A stretch of DNA of 8,746 nt, from contig CAYOYJ010000107.1 of NCBI GenBank assembly GCA_964408155.1, positions 1-8,746 of the forward strand. Direction: 5' to 3'. This DNA is from JAAYKM01 sp964408155 (GTDB lineage: Bacteria > Desulfobacterota > Syntrophia > Syntrophales > JAAYKM01). Under the pieces are notes generated by a model that saw nothing but the letters and a program-made list of their open reading frames with translations, made no database searches and had not been told where the DNA came from. Every line of letters starts with the position of its first letter. Position 1 is the stretch's first letter. Both the position numbers and the translations under genes were made by a program. This document shows, one piece after another, positions 1 through 6,051 of the stretch.

Positions 1-1
1 C

Positions 2-958
2 ATTTTCCCCAGGGTGCCGGATAACCTGATTGCCCAGCCGACCCTGGTGTGGCTCCTGAAAAATGAAGCGCTGAGAACACAGGACATCGAGGTGGCCTAC
101 CTGACCGGCGGCATCGGCTGGCGGGCGGACTACGTGATGGTCCTGGACGCGCAGGACCAGGTCGGAGGTCTTTCCGCCTGGGTGACTTTGAACAACCGGA
201 GCGGCGCGTCCTATCCCAACGCGAAACTGAAACTCGTTGCCGGCGATGTGAACCGGGTCCGGGAGGAACTGGCCGGAAGACGGGATATCGTCTACAAGGC
301 GCAGATGATGGAAGCCCCGGCGCCCCAGTTCCGGGAACAGGCCTTTTTCGAGTATCACATCTATACCCTGGAGCGGCCGACGACCCTGAAAGACAACTCC
401 ACCAAGCAGATCAGCCTGTTGAATGCGCCGGAGGTGAAGGTGAAAAAGGAGTACCGTCTCTACGGCGAGGACTATTATTACCGCAGCCGCTACGGGGAAG
501 CGGAACAGAAGAAAAAGGTCAGCGTCTTCATCGAGTTCGAAAACGCGAAGGAAAACGGCATGGGAATGCCCCTCCCCAAGGGAATCGTGCGGGTTTACAA
601 GCACGACGCGGACAGGAGCCTCCAGTTTACGGGTGAGGACACCATCGACCATACCCCGAAGGATGAGAAGGTCAAGATCAAGCTGGGCGAGGCCTTCGAT
701 GTCACGGCGACGCGCAAGCAGACGGACTGGAAGAAGATCGCCTCCGACACTTATGAGGCGGCGTTCGAAATCACCCTGCGGAACCATAAGACGGAGAACA
801 TCACCGTCCGGATCATCGAACCCGTGCCCGGCGACTGGCAGGTGCTCAGCGCCTCCCACAAGGCGGTAAAAGCAAGTTCGTCCCAACTGGAGATGAACGT
901 TGCGGTCTTAAAGGACGGCGAAACCGTCGTGACCTACCGCGTCCGGATGCGGTTCTAA
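2..958 (+). CDS. DUF4139 domain-containing protein, 5'-truncated by window edge
   Basis: The frame is open from the first bases of the window, so the true start lies upstream; the internal GTG at 14 has no convincing ribosome binding site. About 318 C-terminal residues are visible. The segment Y-L-T-G-G-I-G-W-R-A-D-Y-V, then W-V-T-L-N-N-R-S-G and L-K-L-V-A-G-D-V-N-R-V, is the typical core of DUF4139. The rest is beta-rich, with a charged stretch of Tyr, Lys and Glu around codons 145-175, and ends in a typical immunoglobulin-like closing strand (V-T-Y-R-V-R-M-R-F). Full bacterial members are usually around 500 residues, often with an N-terminal DUF4140 domain and sometimes a signal peptide; neither can be checked here. 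The function of the family is not established. The gene is G+C-rich and ends 44 bp before the next, compositionally different gene. Confidence 0.88.
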   Translation: MFPRVPDNLIAQPTLVWLLKNEALRTQDIEVAYLTGGIGWRADYVMVLDAQDQVGGLSAWVTLNNRSGASYPNAKLKLVAGDVNRVREELAGRRDIVYKAQMMEAPAPQFREQAFFEYHIYTLERPTTLKDNSTKQISLLNAPEVKVKKEYRLYGEDYYYRSRYGEAEQKKKVSVFIEFENAKENGMGMPLPKGIVRVYKHDADRSLQFTGEDTIDHTPKDEKVKIKLGEAFDVTATRKQTDWKKIASDTYEAAFEITLRNHKTENITVRIIEPVPGDWQVLSASHKAVKASSSQLEMNVAVLKDGETVVTYRVRMRF

Positions 959-1002
959 TTCAGGCTTCTCCAATAAATAAACTCAAACGCCGGGGGTGAA
1001 AT

Positions 1003-3159
1003 TTGCTGAACATCTTTAAGAGCTTACGCAACGAAAAAAAAGATGCCGCCGTGTTGGAGACCGAACAGCGTGGCGGCATCTATCATTTCAATAACGCCGA
1101 CGATTTAATCCGCATCTTTCATAATGAATACAACCGGTGCCCGGAGGGTCTGGTATTTGAACAGGGCGGATACCTCTCAAGGGATACCGGTGGATGGGAA
1201 TTGGTGTTGCCGACGAAGACAATTCGTCTAAAAGCTGATATTGATTTGGGTCGGTTTGTAGAGATTAATTTTGGATTTTATGGAATGAATCGTAAGGGTG
1301 AGGCCGGAATATTGTTGAAGGTCAGCGAGATGGTGCCGACGAATTTTGAGCCGGTATTAAAGCAGGCTGTCAATATTAAGAACGGGGCTCCGGTTGTCCA
1401 GAGTAAATTTATTGCTGCCGATGAAATCATATTACGGAATGGCGAGAGTTTTGAGGATTTTGTACTAACTTTGGGACATAATGGGAACTTGGCCAATGTT
1501 ACTGCAGATGATTTGAGGGCGATGTTGGCTAAGGCTACATATGTTGAACCAGAGATTGATAACGAAACAGGAGACATTACAGATGAGTATAAGTATGTAC
1601 CGTTGGTGTTAGATATAGAGTCGTTGGGTTCTCCCAGAGAGATTTTGCATGGTCGCAATTGGCGGGAACAGAATCGGATCAATCATTATGTGCATACGCA
1701 TTTACCGACTGAGGGTAAATGGAATGAGCTTGTCAGTAGGAATCTTAATGGGGAGAGACGTGATGAGTTAAATACGCCTACGGATATAAATGGATTGCGG
1801 GCTAGAATGAACAAGTTGAACAGTTATGATGGAGCAACGTCTTCAATAGTGACGTTTGAGTATAACCGCACGCCTCGCGTTTTGAGGACGTTTGTGTTGG
1901 GGATGTTGACGACAGAAGAACAGAAAGAGTTGTTTAGATTAGCTAGCCGGCAGCGTTCGACATTGACACACGACACGAGTGAAGTGACTAAAGAGGATGC
2001 TCTGGAATTATTGGATTTCTACGAATTGGTGCAGAAGGCTACGGTAAAGGGATTGCCGGATATCGCAGTAACTGAGACCAGTAAGACGATCAGTTCGGCA
2101 ACGGTATCCGAAACTCTGCCGCCAGTGGTCACCAAACCGGTTACCAATGGTAAGCGTGGGATGCGGGTATTCAATACAGCGGAAGAGCTGGTGAAGATAT
2201 TTGAAGATGAATATAAGAGCATACCGGAAGGGCTGGTATTCGAACAGGGGGGGTATCTTTCGAAGGGACCATCCGGAAGGGAATTGGTGTTGCCGACAAA
2301 GATGATTCGATTAAAGGAAGATACTGAACTTGGCCATTATGTGGACGTCAATTATGGGTTCTACGGTGTAAACCGGAAAGGTCAGACCGGAATTGTCTTG
2401 AAAATAAGCGAAGTTGTGCCAGTCTGGTCATCACAAGGGATAGCGTTGCAAGATCGTGCCGCTTTAATGAAGACGAAGTTCTTTACCGCCGATGAGATCA
2501 TATTGCGCAATGGGGAGAGTTTCGAAGAGTTTATCTTGCCCCTGAGACGCAATGGCGATGTGGCCAATATAACAGCGGATGACTTGAAGGCCATGCTGGC
2601 GAAGGCATCTTATGTGGAGCCGGAGATCGATAATGTTACGGGAGATCTTGTAGATGAATATAAATATGTACCTCTGTTGCTGGATATTGAGTCAGTAAGT
2701 TCGCCCAGACAGATATTACATGGACTCAATTGGCGTAACCAGCATCAGACCAATCATTACGTTCACATCCATTTACCAACTGAGGATGAATGGAGCTCTC
2801 TTATTAAAGAAAATATAGAGGGCGCCGTGAGAGATGAGTTAAATTCTCCTTCGGATATTTATGGGTTAAAACTTAGGATGAGGAGCTTGAACGATCAGGA
2901 GAATGTAGCTTCTTCTATTATAATGTTTGAGTGGAATCGTAAGCCGCGAGCATTAAAGACATTTGTGTTGGATAGGTTGGCAACTGAGGATCAGCAGAAG
3001 TTGTTTAAATTAGCGTATGCTCACCGGACGACTTTAGAGATGGATACCCGGGAAGCAACAAGAGAAATGGCAGATGGAGTATTTGACTTCTACGAGCTGG
3101 TGCAGAAGGCTACTGTCAATGGACTGCCGGATATGGCCGGTAACAGTGCGGCCGGATGA
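1003..3159 (+). CDS. Unrecognised 718-aa protein built from two tandem homologous units
   Basis: I do not recognise the family. The start is a TTG at 1003, chosen because a GGGGGTGA ribosome binding site (992-999) sits just upstream and no other in-frame start is near. Unit 1 (residues ~26-355) and unit 2 (~387-712) align almost end to end with well over half of the residues identical. Shared blocks include P-E-G-L-V-F-E-Q-G-G-Y-L-S, E-L-V-L-P-T-K, D-E-I-I-L-R-N-G-E-S-F-E, Y-V-E-P-E-I-D-N and F-Y-E-L-V-Q-K-A-T-V. They are joined by a Ser/Thr/Pro/Val-rich linker (~356-385). There is no signal peptide or membrane segment, so a cytoplasmic location is likely. Apart from its first ~200 bases the gene is A+T-rich, uses TTG/TTA leucine codons heavily and is poor in C on the coding strand, unlike the flanking genes. 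This suggests foreign origin. The stop overlaps the next start codon (ATGA, 3156-3159). Confidence 0.85.
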   Translation: MLNIFKSLRNEKKDAAVLETEQRGGIYHFNNADDLIRIFHNEYNRCPEGLVFEQGGYLSRDTGGWELVLPTKTIRLKADIDLGRFVEINFGFYGMNRKGEAGILLKVSEMVPTNFEPVLKQAVNIKNGAPVVQSKFIAADEIILRNGESFEDFVLTLGHNGNLANVTADDLRAMLAKATYVEPEIDNETGDITDEYKYVPLVLDIESLGSPREILHGRNWREQNRINHYVHTHLPTEGKWNELVSRNLNGERRDELNTPTDINGLRARMNKLNSYDGATSSIVTFEYNRTPRVLRTFVLGMLTTEEQKELFRLASRQRSTLTHDTSEVTKEDALELLDFYELVQKATVKGLPDIAVTETSKTISSATVSETLPPVVTKPVTNGKRGMRVFNTAEELVKIFEDEYKSIPEGLVFEQGGYLSKGPSGRELVLPTKMIRLKEDTELGHYVDVNYGFYGVNRKGQTGIVLKISEVVPVWSSQGIALQDRAALMKTKFFTADEIILRNGESFEEFILPLRRNGDVANITADDLKAMLAKASYVEPEIDNVTGDLVDEYKYVPLLLDIESVSSPRQILHGLNWRNQHQTNHYVHIHLPTEDEWSSLIKENIEGAVRDELNSPSDIYGLKLRMRSLNDQENVASSIIMFEWNRKPRALKTFVLDRLATEDQQKLFKLAYAHRTTLEMDTREATREMADGVFDFYELVQKATVNGLPDMAGNSAAG
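1078..2067 (+). repeat. Intragenic tandem duplication, copy 1
   Basis: First copy of the ~1-kb in-frame duplication inside the 718-aa gene; the partner copy lies at 2158-3138. Similarity is strongest at the protein level but short blocks are still near-identical at DNA level, for example the stretch encoding E-L-V-L-P-T-K near 1198-1221 and 2281-2301. Copy 1 is more A+T-rich than copy 2, and the copies have diverged at many third positions, so the duplication is old rather than an assembly artefact. Confidence 0.85.
2158..3138 (+). repeat. Intragenic tandem duplication, copy 2
   Basis: Second copy of the duplicated unit. The residue offset to copy 1 changes from 361 at the start (N30 versus N391) to 357 at the end (L351 versus L708), so only a few residues of insertion or deletion separate the copies. 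The first half of this copy uses more G/C-ending codons than copy 1. Confidence 0.85.
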
Positions 3160-3532
3160 GGTTGGATATGGATGTTTACGACAAAGGCTTGATCACTGTT
3201 CTCGGATGCTGCGCCATTTTCTGTTTGGTTTCCATTCCTTTGATTCTGCGGAAGATTTCCCGCAATCCGGTTTATGGTTATCGTATGCGGATGACGCCCA
3301 GCAACGACAAAATCCGGTACGAGGTCAACGCCTATTTTGCATGGCGCTTTCTTGCCACCGGTGTGCTTTAGGCCGACGGCGCGTTTCTTCCGTATGAGGG
3401 GTGCCGCCTGCCACCCGAAACATTCATGAAAGTACCCATCGCGCACCGGCAGCTCCTGTTGCCTGGCTGTTGACGGTTCGCTTTGTTCATGAGATGGTAA
3501 ACAGGGACAAATTCAAAAACGGACATCGCTGA
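3156..3532 (+). pseudogene. SdpI-family membrane protein, decayed (nonsense plus frameshift)
   Basis: SdpI-like proteins are small membrane proteins; the founding B. subtilis member gives immunity to the SdpC toxin. The N-terminal part shows a hydrophobic segment (about residues 12-31) followed by N-P-V-Y-G-Y-R, a polar stretch and Y-E-V-N-A-Y-F, which is the conserved SdpI signature. The frame then hits TAG at 3369-3371. The same frame afterwards still reads L-P-P-E-T-F-M-K-V (to about 3440). A different frame (from about 3443-3458) then gives V-A-W-L-L-T-V-R-F-V-H-E-M-V and stops at TGA 3530-3532. Both pieces fit the C-terminal part of the family, so at least one nonsense and one frameshift lesion are present. 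ATG 3156 overlaps the upstream stop; ATG 3168, preceded by GAGG at 3158-3161, is an equally good start. The last codons may come from the palindromic element at 3501-3576. The function is probably lost, unless both lesions are sequencing errors. Confidence 0.65.
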
Positions 3533-3576
3533 AAATTACGGTAACTTTGGTCGGTGTCCGGGAAAAGGGTCCCTGT
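3501..3576. repeat. Nested palindrome, possibly a REP-like/MITE-type element
   Basis: The outer arms ACAGGGAC (3501-3508) and GTCCCTGT (3569-3576) are perfect reverse complements. Inside them a second pair, CGGACATCG (3520-3528) and CGGTGTCCG (3552-3560), forms a 9-bp stem with one G-U pair. The DNA can therefore fold into a long interrupted hairpin or cruciform of about 76 bases. It has no T-tract, so it is not a normal terminator. It overlaps the tail of the decayed SdpI gene and precedes the YeeE operon. It could be a dispersed palindromic repeat or a leader structure; one window cannot decide. Confidence 0.55.
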
Positions 3577-3600
3577 CAGTTATGGAAACTCAAACGGGAG

Positions 3601-3608
3601 AAAGGAGG
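3601..3608 (+). promoter_or_regulatory. Ribosome binding site that fixes the first YeeE/YedE start
   Basis: AAAGGAGG lies 5 nt before ATG 3614. This makes ATG 3614 the start rather than the in-frame GTG at 3554, which lies inside the palindrome and would add non-family residues before the first membrane segment. Confidence 0.85.
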
Positions 3609-3613
3609 AACAA

Positions 3614-4141
3614 ATGGGAGAAATACAGGAGAAAAAGGGGTGGAGCCCGTATCTCGCCGGCGCCCTGACGGGGCTCCTCATCGTGTTTTCCGTCTGGTTT
3701 ACCGGGAAATATGTCGGCGCATCCACCACGTTCGTACGGTCGGCTGGATTTATCGAACAGGTCTTTGATGCGGAACGTGTGTCGCAAATGCCTTATTTCA
3801 TGAAGGAAGTTCCCAAAATCGACTGGCAGTTCTTGTTCGTGATCGGAATCTTCTTCGGAGCACTCATTGCGTCCACCACCTCTAAAACCTTCAGGCTACA
3901 GGCTGTTCCCACCATGTGGGAGAGACGCTTCGGGCCCAGCCGCCCCAAGCGGGCGATGGTTGCCTTTGTGGGCGGCGCCGTTGCCATGTACGGTGCCCGC
4001 CTGGCGGACGGGTGACCGAGCGGTCATGGACTGAGCGGGTCGCTTCAGTTAGCCGTCAGCGGGTATATCGCGTTAATCTGTTTCTTCATCGGTGGGATCA
4101 TTGTCGCCATGGCGCTTTACAGGGGAGGTGAGAGATCATGA
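3614..4141 (+). CDS. YeeE/YedE-family transporter half, candidate selenoprotein (UGA at codon 134)
   Basis: YeeE/YedE (sulfur transport, DUF395) proteins are inner-membrane transporters. Characterised YeeE takes up thiosulfate by passing it along conserved cysteines, and YedE has been linked to selenium use by genome context. Read conventionally the gene stops at TGA 4013-4015 after 133 codons (A-R-L-A-D-G-stop). The same frame continues P-S-G-H-G-L-S-G-S-L-Q-L-A-V-S-G, then a membrane helix (about 151-169), and ends at TGA 4139-4141. That stop overlaps the next ATG by four bases. The TGA sits exactly at the family's conserved Cys in G-C-[TP]-S-G-H. Membrane segments are visible at about 11-33, 70-89 and 113-131. 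With residue 134 as Sec the protein has 175 residues, the same length as its partner. A SECIS-like hairpin follows the TGA. If UGA is not decoded, the product lacks its pore motif and last helix. Family assignment is firm; selenocysteine is an inference, with sequencing error or a nonsense mutation as alternatives. Confidence 0.7.
4030..4049 (+). promoter_or_regulatory. SECIS-like hairpin downstream of in-frame UGA
   Basis: Bases 4030-4036 pair with 4042-4049 (A-U, C-G, U-A, G-C, A-U, one bulged U, G-C, C-G), leaving a GGGUC apical loop at 4037-4041. The loop starts 21 nt after the TGA. Bacterial SECIS elements are short hairpins within the coding region with a G/GU-bearing loop at roughly this distance; E. 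coli fdhF has a GGUC-type loop and a bulged U, although its bulge is on the 5' side. A competing 5-bp hairpin, TGACC-GAGC-GGTCA (4013-4026), includes the UGA itself. The prediction is by eye, without energy calculation. Confidence 0.5.
4124..4131 (+). promoter_or_regulatory. Ribosome binding site of the second YeeE/YedE gene
   Basis: GGAGGTGA lies 6 nt before ATG 4138 and inside the last codons of the read-through form of the upstream gene. Its position and the ATGA overlap suggest translational coupling of the two halves. Confidence 0.8.
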
Positions 4142-4665
4142 ACGAGCTCATTTACGGTCTGCTGACGGGCGTCATTTTCGGATTTCTCCTCCAGCAGGCG
4201 AGGGTGATCCGGTACGACAAGCAACTTGGCGCGCTGCGCCTCATGGACATGACGATCGTGAAATTCATGCTGAGCACAGTCCTGGTCGCCATGGTCGGCG
4301 TTTATCTTTTATACGATCTGGGTCTGGTTAAGCTCTCCATCAAGCCAACCATCCTGGGGGGAAATGTCCTGGGTGGATTGATCTTCGGCCTGGGCTGGGG
4401 GCTTTTGGGGTATTGCCCCGGGACACAGTTGGGTGCTCTGGGCGAGGGGCGCTGGGACGCCCTCTGGGGCATCCTGGGGATGCTCCTCGGTGCGGCCCTT
4501 TTTGCCGAAAGCTACCCCTTCCTCAAGGCGACGGTCCTGACTTGGGGAGATTTCGGGAAAATCACCATTCCTGAGGTTTTGGGGATCAATCACTGGATCG
4601 TCATCGCCGTTTTCATTGTGGCGGGGCTGGCCCTGTTCCGGTGGTTTGAAAAGATGAAGCTTTAG
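4138..4665 (+). CDS. YeeE/YedE-family transporter, second half
   Basis: This 175-residue, strongly hydrophobic protein of the sulfur-transport (DUF395) family starts at ATG 4138. Membrane segments are visible near residues 3-18, 42-61, 75-92 (glycine-rich, entering the motif), 102-121 and 150-169. The motif G-Y-C-P-G-T-Q-L-G-A-L carries the conserved cysteine of this half (Cys93, codon 4414-4416), corresponding to the G-[C/U]-P-S-G-H motif of the first gene. In single-chain YeeE both motifs face each other across the pore, so the two gene products probably assemble into one transporter. The substrate is likely thiosulfate or another sulfur species; selenium is possible given the upstream UGA, but this is inference. 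The first gene overlaps by four bases and a hairpin terminator follows 25 bp after the stop. Confidence 0.9.
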   Translation: MNELIYGLLTGVIFGFLLQQARVIRYDKQLGALRLMDMTIVKFMLSTVLVAMVGVYLLYDLGLVKLSIKPTILGGNVLGGLIFGLGWGLLGYCPGTQLGALGEGRWDALWGILGMLLGAALFAESYPFLKATVLTWGDFGKITIPEVLGINHWIVIAVFIVAGLALFRWFEKMKL

Positions 4666-4689
4666 TTTTCATCGCAGATAGATGAATCC

Positions 4690-4725
4690 ATTCGCCTCTC
4701 CCGGCGAAACGCAGGAGAGGCGAAT
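4690..4725 (+). terminator. Hairpin terminator after the YeeE/YedE operon
   Basis: A perfect 12-bp stem (4690-4701 with 4714-4725) encloses a 12-nt loop. Only a short T-rich stretch (TTTCT) follows, so termination may be imperfect. The core GCCTCTCC/GGAGAGGC also occurs in the stem at 7991-8036. Confidence 0.65.
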
Positions 4726-5077
4726 TTCTGATTCCCGAAGGTTACGTCACCCAAAGTGGATGAATCATGAAAAATACCGAACAGTAAACTGGCGGTGCTG
4801 CCGAGAATGATCTGTTCGCTATCCGCCGCCGTGCAGCAGAACAACCGTACGATCAGGGCGATGATTTCATCTTGTTACTGGTCGCATCGATTCAACCGTT
4901 GGTCTGATGCGGGCCATTTTGCCTGATGTATCGATTCTCCGAATACGTCCTTCCCGGTAAAAATTCATACGCCCCGCATCAAATTGCAGCTTTCTGGCCG
5001 AGAATATGGTAAATGTGCCGCGGAACGGATGAATCGATTGCACGGGTTGGGTATCGTCGGACTTACTGTAAGGGATC
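4726..5077. other. Gap between transporter operon and L,D-transpeptidases
   Basis: I see no convincing gene. On the minus strand two short open stretches (stop at 4867 with frame open to 5079, and stop at 4662 with frame open to about 4865) lie in frames one base apart. Read together with one frameshift they would give a protein-like sequence (..M-R-P-V-T / D-E-I-I-A-L-I-V-R-L..). The first has no ribosome binding site, so this is at most a decayed remnant. Upstream of the gene at 5078 a TTGCAG (4984-4989) and TATGGT (5005-5010) pair has only 15-bp spacing, which is too weak to call a promoter. Confidence 0.3.
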
Positions 5078-6031
5078 ATGAAAGCGCAAAGGGTTGAAAG
5101 ACAAACAAGAATTGGCAGGTATTTTCATCTTTCTCTTGCTTGCATCATCACACTGACAATCATCTGCGGGTGCAGTTCACTTCAGATCGGCTCATCTTTA
5201 AAAGAAGCGAATGATTATTCCAGTCAGGGGAGCTACATCGCTTCGCTCAGTAAATACGAACAGATTCTCGAAAAATACCCCGAAGCGGGGGACCGTGTTC
5301 TTTTTGAGATCGCTTTAATCCATGCGCATCCCGGAAACTGGCAGAGGAATGATCAGAAGTCCCGAGAGTATTTTCAAAAGCTCATCCAGGATTATCCCAA
5401 GAGCGAGTACCGCCGGGCCAGTGAAGTGATGGTTGCCCAGATTAACACGATCGCCGTTAAGGAAAAGGCTATTGCGGCACAGCAGACCCAAATTCAGACG
5501 CTTAAGAATGAACTGAAACACCAGGGAGAGGAGATGACTTCCCTGCGCAGAAGAATCGAAGCGCTCGAACAGGAAGTCAAGAACAAGGTTTATCCCGTCC
5601 AGGATGGACCGGCGGACAGAATTGTGATCGAAAAGAAAGAGCGTAGGCTAACACTCTTTTCCAAAGGTCGGATCTTAAGGCAGTACAAAATCGCCTTGGG
5701 TGGCAACCCGGATGGTCCCAAAGAAAAGCAGGGGGATAATAAGACTCCGGAAGGGACCTATGTCATTGATTCCAGGAACCATGGCAGCCGCTTTCACCGT
5801 TCCCTGCATATTTCCTACCCTAATGAGAAGGACAAGAAACGGGCTCAGGAGCTTGGTGTTTGCCCGGGAGGGGATATCATGATCCATGGGATTAAAAACG
5901 GATTCTCACAAGTCGGTGAATCGCATACCCAGGTTGACTGGACGAAGGGGTGCATTGCCGTCACCGACGAAGAAATAGAGGATATCGACAAGCTGGTGCC
6001 CAATGGTACGGCTGTTGAGATAAGACCATAA
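5078..6031 (+). CDS. Lipoprotein L,D-transpeptidase (YkuD) with TPR-like and coiled-coil region
   Basis: L,D-transpeptidases act in the periplasm on peptidoglycan tetrapeptides, forming 3-3 crosslinks, attaching lipoproteins or exchanging the terminal amino acid. The 317-aa protein starts with a basic stretch and hydrophobic segment ending in a lipobox (I-C-G-C, lipidated Cys32). Residues ~44-118 look like two tetratricopeptide-type helices (Y-S-S-Q-G-S-Y..A-S-L-S-K-Y-E-Q-I-L, and F-Q-K-L-I-Q-D-Y-P-K-S). A coiled coil covers ~126-170. The YkuD domain covers ~180-316, with H270 (M-I-H-G) and catalytic Cys292 in T-K-G-C-I-A-V. The domain is complete. ATG 5078 has AGGGA (5071-5075) only 2 nt upstream, a poor ribosome binding site, but no other in-frame ATG precedes the signal sequence. 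It is followed after 20 bp by a second L,D-transpeptidase, probably co-transcribed. Confidence 0.88.
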   Translation: MKAQRVERQTRIGRYFHLSLACIITLTIICGCSSLQIGSSLKEANDYSSQGSYIASLSKYEQILEKYPEAGDRVLFEIALIHAHPGNWQRNDQKSREYFQKLIQDYPKSEYRRASEVMVAQINTIAVKEKAIAAQQTQIQTLKNELKHQGEEMTSLRRRIEALEQEVKNKVYPVQDGPADRIVIEKKERRLTLFSKGRILRQYKIALGGNPDGPKEKQGDNKTPEGTYVIDSRNHGSRFHRSLHISYPNEKDKKRAQELGVCPGGDIMIHGIKNGFSQVGESHTQVDWTKGCIAVTDEEIEDIDKLVPNGTAVEIRP

Positions 6032-6051
6032 TAAGCTTAGAGATTTTAATC

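Noticed and set aside
633..869. Arg/Ser-rich open frame inside the DUF4139 gene
   Set aside because: Its composition is typical of an off-frame reading of G+C-rich coding DNA, and the overlapping frame has clear domain similarity.
1278..2594. Minus-strand open frames inside the 718-aa gene (1278-1682, 2019-2222, 2382-2594)
   Set aside because: They are antisense shadows. Two of them resemble each other only because the sense gene is duplicated.
3369..3371. In-frame TAG in the SdpI-like gene as a possible pyrrolysine codon
   Set aside because: A second lesion (frameshift) follows about 80 bases later and the position has no conserved catalytic role, so ordinary decay is the simpler reading.
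3554..3613. N-terminal extension of the first YeeE/YedE gene to the GTG at 3554
   Set aside because: The extension lies in a palindrome, has no ribosome binding site and adds a basic, non-family stretch; ATG 3614 has a perfect AAAGGAGG.
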